Assembly: GCF_032452875.1 (NCBI RefSeq)
Contig: NC_083881.1
Location: 59,899,689 to 59,963,688 of the forward strand
Direction of reading: 5' to 3'
DNA: 64,000 bases
Origin: Bos javanicus
Lineage: Eukaryota; Chordata; Mammalia; Artiodactyla; Bovidae
Within the stretch, counting starts at the first letter, position 1. Each line of letters opens with the position of its first letter. A program made the position numbers and the translations under genes. Below, piece after piece: positions 57,040 through 64,000 of this stretch. Below the pieces are notes generated by a model that worked only from the letters and a program-made list of their open reading frames with translations, searched no databases and was not told the origin of the DNA.

Positions 57040-57495
57040 CGGTTAAGTCAAATAAATTAGGCATTTACTTGATTCCCTGTTAGGAAGTGAGCTGCCTCTT
57101 CTTATTACGCCTTTGTAAAAAGTATCCTCTCCTGGGGGACCAATTTACTCCTTTTACGAAATTATTGTGATTCACCACTGGGTCTGGTTCATCTGTTTTC
57201 AGCAAGGCCTATTTCACTGGATTCACTGCTTATTTTATAACTCTTGTGGAACTTGATCTAAGAGATTGGAGACTCTTGATGTGAGTCTAAGTCACGTGAG
57301 TAAATTGTACAGTTGCGTGTGACAGTGCGTCTAGCAGTCACACAGTACGTACTTCATGTCAGGAACTGTGCTGATGGCACTAACTGTAGCGAGTAAGAAT
57401 AGAGATATGGATCAGACAGTAAAATAAGTCATTACAGTGAAGTGAACCGAAGGACCTCTCCCACCAGAGCCAAAATGTGCATGCTACTGGAATCC
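57040..57495. other. Unique DNA, no gene seen
   Basis: No repeat or coding motif recognised. Confidence 0.4.
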
Positions 57496-57499
57496 ATTA

Positions 57500-57765
57500 T
57501 ATGAGTTTAAAAACAGACAAAACCCACCAGTGGTGATAGAAGTCAAAATAGCCGCCCTCTGCAGGTGAGAGTGAAGGGAAAATTGATTAGAAAGGGGCAC
57601 GAGAAGATGTTCTGAGGTGCCAGAATGTTCTATATCGCAATCTGGGTGGTGATTACATAGGCGTGAACACACATACAACACTGAACTGTATATTTGTGAT
57701 CAACACACTTAATTCATGTTATACATTTCGGGTATGCATGGTTTATCACAGTAATAAGTTTGTTG
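57500..57765 (+). mobile_element. Old L1 3' UTR
   Basis: Forward L1M-type: CACCAGTGGTGATAGAAGTC, AATTGATTAGAAAGGGGCAC, GCCAGAATGTTCTATATCGC, ATCTGGGTGGTGATTACATA, CAACACTGAACTGTATATTT. Confidence 0.8.
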
Positions 57766-57928
57766 TTGTCTTTTTTTAATGAGGCACCATCATTGTTGTC
57801 TTATCCCTAATCCTGAGAGATAATAGCCAAAGGATAACACTTTTGTAGCCTAGTAAGAGCCGAGTCCCACACAGATTTCTTATGGATACTCAGGAAATCA
57901 GGTAAGAAGTTGAATATCTATCAAACCT

Positions 57929-58138
57929 GTGTGCTCAGTCATGTCCCGACTCTTAGCAGCCCCATGGACTGTAGCCCACCAGGCTCCTCTGTCCATGGGA
58001 TTTTTCAGGCAAGAATACTGGAGTGGGGTTGCCTCTCCTTCTGCAAGGGATCTTCCTGACCCAGGAAACAAACCCGTGTCTCTTACATCTGTTGCATTGG
58101 CAGGTGGATTTTTACCACTAGTGCCACCTGGGAAGCCC
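57929..58138 (-). mobile_element. Bov-tA SINE with target duplication
   Basis: Antisense Bov-tA (CATGGACTGTAGCCCACCAG, GATCTTCCTGACCCAGGAAA, GTGCCACCTGGGAAGCCC). Target duplication ATCTATCAA(A/G)CCT at 57916-57928 and 58139-58151, one mismatch in 13. Confidence 0.95.
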
Positions 58139-58154
58139 ATCTATCAAGCCTAGA

Positions 58155-58910
58155 CATCATTAAGTAAAGAACTTGGAGACTTGCCTCTTCTGTAATTTAG
58201 CTGAAAATTTTAGGGCTACCCCTTAGGCCAGATTATAAGCACAAAAGAGCAAGATTGTAAGCACACAGATTTTGGGCACAAAATAGATTGTCATCACAGA
58301 TGAAGACAAGCAATTTCTGCGAGGAGCTATGAGGACATCTTCTGATACTCACTAGTTGAATGAAAGGGCAGAAACAAAGGCAAGTGGAAAATTGAACAGG
58401 TGGGTTAGTTTGTAACACAACCACCACAAACAAAGCCTGCTGAGCTGCTTCAGGGTGTGTGCTTCTATCATTTATAAGATATGGAATGTTAGAGCAGGAA
58501 GGAAACTCTGCCATCTCCTTGATGATACCCGTGTTTCAAGAGGAAGTGCAGAGAGCTTACATTCAAGCAAAGCCACAGGATTGGTTCATGACAGCGAGCC
58601 CTGCTCCACCCCATCTCTCTGACCACTAGTCTTGGAGGTTCCCAGAGCCCCAAACACTCCCTAAAGCTCTGTAGGGATAACACAGTGCAAGGCCTTCAAA
58701 ATCTCTGCAACTACTTTCAGAGATAGTACCTGCTAAATTCCTCCATCATTTTTCTTTCAAGTTTTTTCCCTCTTGCCTTCTTTCATCCCTTCATTCTTTT
58801 GATCCTTCCTTTCTGTCTTCCTGTCTTCTTTCATTTTACCAATTCTTTATTTCCACTTATATTTTCATTATTTTCTCTGTTTTCCCTCTCTTTTAATGGT
58901 ATCCAGTCAG
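58155..58910. other. Unique DNA, no gene seen
   Basis: Pyrimidine-rich stretch at 58735-58900. Small frames without motifs. Confidence 0.4.
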
Positions 58911-58913
58911 CCC

Positions 58914-59715
58914 TCCACATTCATGAGTTCCTCATCCTCAGATTCAATCAACCACAGATCAAAAACATTTGGAAAAAAAATTACAGAAAGTTCCAGAAAA
59001 CAAAACTTGACTTTGCTGTATTCTGGCAACTATCTACATAGCATTTACATTGTATTTACAATGATTTACATATAATTTGCATTATATTAGGTATTATAAA
59101 TAATCTTAAAATGACAAAGTATGCAAGAGGATGTGCATATTGTTGTTCAGTTGCTAAGTCATGTCTGACTCTTGGTGACCCAATGGACTGCAGCATGCCA
59201 GACTTCCCTGTCCTTCACCATCTCCCAGAGCTTGCTCAAACTCCTGTCCATTGAGTCAATGATGCCATCCAACCATCTTACCCTCTGTCGCCCCCCTTCT
59301 TCTCCTGCCTTCAATCTTTCCCAGCGTCAGGGTTTTTCCCAATGAGTAACCAAAGTGTTGGAGCGTCAGCTTCAGCATCAGTCCTTTCAATGAATAGTCA
59401 AGGTTGATTTCCTTTAGGATTGACTGGTTTGATCACTATGCTGTTTAAGGGACTCTCAAGAGTCTTCTCCAGCACCACAGTTCAAAAGCATCAATTCTTT
59501 GATGCTCAGCCTTCTTTATGGTCCAACTCTCACATCTGTACATGACTACTGGAAAAACAATAGCTTTGACTATATAGACCTTTGTCAGCAAAGTGATGTC
59601 TCTGCTTTTTAATATGCAAATATGCATGATTTTATATAAGGTAGTTGAGCATCCTCAGATTTGGGGATCTGTGGGTTCCTGAAATGAATCCCCCAGGGAT
59701 ACTGAGGGATGACTG
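58914..59715 (+). mobile_element. Tigger-like DNA transposon, both ends present, split by BovB
   Basis: The left terminus CAGTCAGCCCTCCACATTCA and the right terminus (reverse complement CAGTCATCCCTCAGTATCCC) form terminal inverted repeats. The inner motifs AACTTGACTTTGCTGTATTC, CTACATAGCATTTACATTGT, ATTAGGTATTATAAATAATC and ATTTTATATAAGGTAGTTGA match the copy at 43611. It is short and has no transposase, so it is non-autonomous. A BovB interrupts it at 59143-59617. Confidence 0.85.
59143..59617 (-). mobile_element. BovB LINE, older type, nested in the DNA transposon
   Basis: Antisense BovB 3' end with a TTGTTGTTCAGTTGC terminus, i.e. a CAACAA-type tail. It extends to GTCTCTGCTTTTTAATATGC. 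It carries the unusual variant CTATGCTGTTTAAGGG (59437-59452) that is shared with the copy at 60345. Confidence 0.94.
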
Positions 59716-59720
59716 CACTT

Positions 59721-59949
59721 GCGTATGTGTGCGTTGTGTGCTTAGTCACTTCAGTCCTATCCAACTCTTTGCAAAGCTCTAGACTGAAGCCCTCCAGGCC
59801 CCTCTGTCCATGGAATTCTCCAGGTAAGAACACTGGAGTGGATTGTCCCCCTCCAGGGGATCTTCCTGACTAAGGGATCAAACCCGAATCTTTTATGTCT
59901 CCTGCATTAGGAGGCTGGTTCTTTACCACTAGCACCATCTGGAATGCCC
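59721..59949 (-). mobile_element. Bov-tA SINE at the end of the DNA transposon
   Basis: Antisense Bov-tA with target duplication ATGACTG(C/T)ACTT at 59709-59720 and 59950-59961. The duplicated target includes the last bases of the Tigger-like element (GACTG), so the SINE is younger than the transposon. Confidence 0.94.
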
Positions 59950-60010
59950 ATGACTGTACTTACTTGCAACCAAAGTTTTCATCCCAGTTTGCTTATCAGA
60001 AGTCAGGGAG

Positions 60011-60228
60011 AGACTTCCCTGATCTTCTAGTGGTTAAGAATCTGCCTTGCAATGCAGGAGACGTGGGTTTGATCCCTGGTCAGGTAACTATGATCCTACA
60101 TGCTGAGAATCGGCTAAGCCATCGTGCCACAACTACTGAGGCTTAGCACCACAACTGGAGAGTTCGTGCACTGCTACACAAGATCCCGAGTGCCACAGAT
60201 AAGACCCAACACAGCCAAATAAATAAAT
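60011..60228 (+). mobile_element. CHR-1-type tRNA-derived SINE
   Basis: Forward: AGACTTCCCTGATCTTCTAG, GGTTAAGAATCTGCCTTGC, GGGTTTGATCCCTGGTCAGG, CACAACTACTGAGGCTTAGC, AAGACCCAACACAGCCAAAT, tail AATAAATAAATA. Confidence 0.9.
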
Positions 60229-60344
60229 ATTTTAAAAAGAAAAACAACAGAGAGCAAGTATGAAATTCAGACCACTGGTTTCCAGACTTTACCCGTGAAT
60301 CAGGCTCAGGGTAATACAGCCCCCACTCTCTCTCCTGCCCAAGA

Positions 60345-61002
60345 ATAAGATCATGGCATCTGGTCCCATCACTTCATGGCAAATAGTGGAAACAGTGTCA
60401 GACTTTATTTTCTTGGGCTCCAAAATCACTGCAGATGTTGACTGCAGCCATTAAATAAAAAGATGTTTACTCCTTGGAAGAGGAGTATGAACAACCTAGA
60501 CAGCATGTTAAAAAGCAGAGACATTACTTTGCCAACAAAGGTTCATCTAGTCAAGGCTATGGTTTTTCCAGTAGTCATGTATGGATATGAGAGTTGGACT
60601 ATAAAGAAAGCTGAGTGGCGAAGAATTGATGCTTTTGAACTGTGGTGCTGGAGAAGACTCTTGAGAGTCCCTTAAACAGTATAGTGATCAAACCAGTCAA
60701 TCCTAAAGGGAATCAGTCCTGAATGTTCATTGGAAGGACTGATGTTGAAGCTGAAACTCCAATACTTTGGCCACCTGATGCGAAGAACTGACTCATTGTA
60801 AAAGACCCTGATGCTGGGAAAGATTGAGGGCAGGAGGAGAAAGGGATGACAGAGGATGAGATGGTTGGATGGCATCACCAACCCAATGGACATGAGTTTG
60901 AGTAAACTCCGGGAGTTGGTGATGGACAGGGAGGCCTGGTGTGCTGCAATTCATGGGGTTGCAAAGAGCCGGACACAACTGAGTGACCGAACTGAACTGA
61001 AC
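60345..61002 (+). mobile_element. BovB LINE, 5'-truncated
   Basis: Forward BovB from AAGATCATGGCATCTGGTCC (TAAGATCATGG at 60347) to ACTGAACTGAACC. In the C-terminal region it reads CCCTTAAACAGTATAGTGAT (60669-60688) instead of the usual CCCTTGGACTGCAAGGAGAT. ORF2 is broken by several changes. Confidence 0.95.
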
Positions 61003-61004
61003 CA

Positions 61005-61765
61005 CAAGCAGACCAGCAGATGTTCAGCATTCCATAGGATCAGCTTCTCAGGCCAATGCAAAAGCAGCTCCTGTGTCTACTGCTAGGAAGGAAACAAGAG
61101 AGTCTCCCAGGACAGAGTGTTTGCTGGGCTTTATCTTATAAGAGGGCTCTGCTGTTCTGACCATCACATGGTGATTGGCTCCAGGTCTTCAAGCTCCACT
61201 TGAGAAACACCATCTGATTCCAAGAGGGTCTTCTTCCTCCACCACCCGTCTACACCCAAATCCATCCACAAAGGATTATTTATGCCTTCCAGGTTCTCAG
61301 AAGTGTCTAAGAATAGAGGTCAGTCAAGTAAGTTCTCAGCGACGCTTGGTTTCTATCCTCAAATAATTTAGAATTTAGTTGAATTCACAAATTCACGCTG
61401 GGGAAACAGCATAAGACAGACTCATCACCAATGATAGCTTTAACAGAAAAACTATATTGAACGCCTGCCTTGGAAAGTTAACCCCTTGGGGGTTAACTGC
61501 CCCAGGAGTTCAGACAAGAGAAAAAAATACTCTGGGAAGAGGGCAGAGTTCATCACGGCAGGGAGGGAAGGACCTGATCCAACGCCCCATGGTACTTAGA
61601 TAAATATAAATATATAATTCATTCTCATTCTAAAAAGTCTTTCAGATAATTCTTTAAATTGAAAAGGAGAAAGTAAAGATAACTTTAGTTTTAATATTAC
61701 TAATGCCCCCAAAACATCCACCTTTAGTATTTTGGTGTAATGACCTCCTGACTTTTCTCTATGCA
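61005..61765. other. Unique DNA, no gene seen
   Basis: No repeat or coding motif recognised. Confidence 0.4.
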
Positions 61766-61769
61766 TATT

Positions 61770-62040
61770 TTAAACTTTATTCAGATCAGGAGTAATTGAC
61801 AAATATAATTGTATATATTTAAAGTCTACAACAAGATTATAGGTATATACCAGTTCAAGATAATTAATACAGCCATCACCTCACATAGTTTGTATAGGTA
61901 ACTCTTAGTGTGTGTATGTGGGCATGTGTGAATGGTAAGAATGCTTAAGATCTACCAACAAATTTCAATGTAAAAGACTGTATTAATAACTATAATCATT
62001 ACGCTATATATTACATTCTTGGCTTCTTATCTGTCTGCAT
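61770..62040 (-). mobile_element. Old L1 3' UTR, antisense
   Basis: Antisense L1M-type motifs: GTAATTGACAAATATAATTG, CAGCCATCACCTCACATAGT, TTAAGATCTACCAACAAATT, AATAACTATAATCATTACGC. Confidence 0.7.
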
Positions 62041-62369
62041 ATTTCATAAAGAGGAAAAAATAATTGTGCTATGACTGGAGCAATTTGGAAGGTTAAAAAA
62101 TGCACTTTCTAATCTTTTCTAACAAAAAATATACAAGGCTTGTAATTAGTTGTGGTCATTCACATTTCTTTCCTGTTAGATTTTTTCTGTGTATTTCTAG
62201 TTTATTCACCAAACATGCTAATTCAAGTCTGCTTTTATGACTTAACAAATATCTTAAAGAGGATACTATGCTAATATTGATGTAAATCTATATCATCATT
62301 GCAAGGTCTCCATCATATCTCTGGGCTCATTTGCATATAGATTGATGATTGGTATATGGATGCTCCATC

Positions 62370-62745
62370 ATTTATTCACTTCACTTTTTATGAATATGTT
62401 TGTGCTTTCCCATGTTTCGTCTATAAACCTATCTGAGATCAACTTCCTCACACAAATATATTCATACTCATCCTTCCCTTTGGAGAAATTCCTAGAAAAA
62501 TTGCTGACTCAAAAGGGAATAGTTTTCCTTTTGATCTATGGTACTAAACTGCCCTCCAGTAGGAACTGAATGCTTGTTTATGTTTCCACCAGCTTTCCTC
62601 ACCAGCACTAGATATTATCCTTCTTTTCTTATCTTTGCCGATCTGATCATCATAAAATGGTAAATGTGGTTTTAATTTATATTTTTTGATGGCTTGGTAA
62701 TATTTTTCACTTGTGAACATTCCCACCAACCTTTTACCTGATTTG
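62370..62745 (-). mobile_element. Old L1/HAL1 fragment, antisense
   Basis: ATTGCTGACTCAAAAGGGAA, ACTAAACTGCCCTCCAGTAG, TTTCCACCAGCTTTCCTCAC, CAGCACTAGATATTATCCTT and TGGTTTTAATTTATATTTTT are late-ORF2 antisense motifs. Diverged. Confidence 0.65.
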
Positions 62746-62749
62746 TCCC

Positions 62750-63117
62750 AGTAAACTGCATCTCTAATCATTTCTTCCATGACTTTCTCCTCCTGGTGCT
62801 GGATGGGACATCTCCAGGTGAATTTCTATTTGATTCCAAAGCTAGTGAAGTTGTCTTGAAGGCATCCGTGGCTCCATCTGCCACTCACAAAAATGCTGGA
62901 GGTAACTGTCCATTTCCCTCCTGCATGTGAGGTCACCTCAAGCTTTGTGAGGCTGAAGACCAGAAGGTCTGCCGTCATTAGAGAAGTGATTCCTGAAAAA
63001 GAGTGAAAGAGGAGCTGGCCCATTGTGGGGCTGGATTGGCCATTCTTCAACTCCACCAGCCTAGTTCAATTGTCCCCCCAAATTACTTCCCAACTCTGAT
63101 GATTTTTGTTTAAACTG
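62750..63117. other. Unique DNA, no gene seen
   Basis: No repeat or coding motif recognised. Confidence 0.4.
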
Positions 63118-63121
63118 AACT

Positions 63122-63712
63122 TAACTCCAAAATCACTGCAGATGGTGATTGCAGCAATGAAATTAAAAGATGCTTACTCCTTGGAAGGAAAGTTATGACC
63201 AACCTAGACAGTATATTAAAAAGCAGAGATATTACTTTGTCGACAAAGGTCCATCTAGTCAAGGCTATGGCTTTTCCATTAGTCATGTATGGATGTGAGA
63301 GCTGGACTAAAGAAAGTTGAGTGCAGAAGAATTGATGCTTTTGAATTGTGGTGTTGGAGAAGACTCTTGAGAGTCCTTTGAACTGCAAGGAGACCAAACC
63401 AGTCCATCCTAAGGGAGATCAGTCCTGGGTGTTCATTGGAAGGACTGATGTTGAAGCTGAAACTCCAATATTTTGGCCACCTGATGCGAAGAGCTGACTC
63501 ATTTGAAAAGACCCTGATGTTGGGAAAGATTGAAGGCATGAGGAGAAGGGGACAACAGAGGATGAGATGGTTGGATGGCATCACCAACTCCATGGACATG
63601 AGTTTGGGTAAACTCTGGGAGCTGGTAATGGACAGAGAGGCCTGGTGTGCTGCTGTTCATGAGGTCACAAAGAGTCAGACATGACTGAGTGACTGAACTG
63701 AACTGAACTTTG
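63122..63712 (+). mobile_element. BovB LINE, 5'-truncated
   Basis: Forward BovB from ACTCCAAAATCACTGCAGAT to the (CTGAA)n tail at 63692-63710. ORF2 is frame-broken near 63307, where a codon-sized part of GGACTGTGAAGAAAG is missing. TGAACTT on both sides may be the target duplication but overlaps the tail. Confidence 0.95.
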
Positions 63713-63714
63713 GC

Positions 63715-64000
63715 ATTGAACCCCATCTGAGAGGCAAAAATTGCCCCTGGCTCGTGGGGTTTAAATTGAGTTGGATGAGCGGGGTCTGCTGTATATAGTG
63801 TTCTGGTCTGGGGAAGGGTCACCAGTTGGCCATGCTCCCCCAATGGGTCTTGGCATCTGCCTAGAAGTCTCCCTTCTCATGGGGATCTGGTTGTCAGTCC
63901 ACACAGCACAAAGTTTTGTCATCCACATTCCCAGCCGCAGGGCCACTGGAGTCTGACAGCACTCTGGTTGTCCTGTCCAAGCTTCTCTGCAAGAGACACC
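63715..64000. other. Unassigned sequence at the window end
   Basis: GC-richer than the rest, with overlapping small frames on both strands. I do not recognise a repeat or a domain. It may be the start of something that lies outside the window. Confidence 0.35.

Overview
The window reads as intergenic (or deep intronic) DNA of a horned ruminant, most likely a bovid. The diagnosis rests on dense Bov-tA and Bov-A2 SINEs, thirteen 3' fragments of the RTE-type LINE BovB, the young artiodactyl L1, and CHR-type tRNA-derived SINEs. These occur together only in ruminants. Cattle, sheep and goat cannot be told apart by eye. No host protein-coding exon, RNA gene or CpG-island promoter could be supported. 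Every long open frame is either a LINE reverse-transcriptase remnant, its antisense shadow, or an unrecognised chance frame.

Layout. 0-10.3 kb: BovB (-), several Bov-tA/Bov-A2 and AT-rich unique DNA. 10.3-13.5 kb: a diverged pair of ~180 bp direct repeats, and a retroposon 3' end with an internal (TA)n tract. 13.5-17.3 kb: an antisense L1 split by a BovB, then an older antisense L1. 18.8-21.4 kb: a BovB followed by a young L1 3' half whose ORF2 C-terminus is open for about 380 codons. 21.5-33.7 kb: SINEs, an old L1 split by a BovB, and a cluster of ancient MIR/L2 fragments at 30.4-31.6 kb. 33.7-44 kb: BovB copies, L2, old L1, a probable solo LTR at 40.1-40.5 kb, and a Bov-A2 dimer with a perfect 15 bp target duplication. 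44-47.2 and 50.1-51.5 kb: repeat-poor unique DNA. 51.5-53.1 kb: the longest BovB, with an intact RT catalytic core and, at its 5' junction, an inverted copy of the neighbouring flank. 56.4-61 kb: BovB copies, and a Tigger-like DNA transposon interrupted by a BovB and capped by a Bov-tA. 61.7-64 kb: old antisense L1 pieces and a last BovB.

There is no operon or gene system here. The biology is a layered record of retrotransposition: ancient MIR/L2, old L1 and Tigger-like elements, then CHR SINEs, then BovB with its dependent SINEs, and young L1. The observation most worth following is the 87 bp perfect inverted repeat (51534-51620 and 51687-51773) at the 5' end of the BovB. It looks like a template switch onto the target flank during target-primed reverse transcription. 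Repeat families are named from pattern recognition, with no database search, so subfamily names are provisional and fragment edges are good to about 5-20 bases unless a target-site duplication fixes them.
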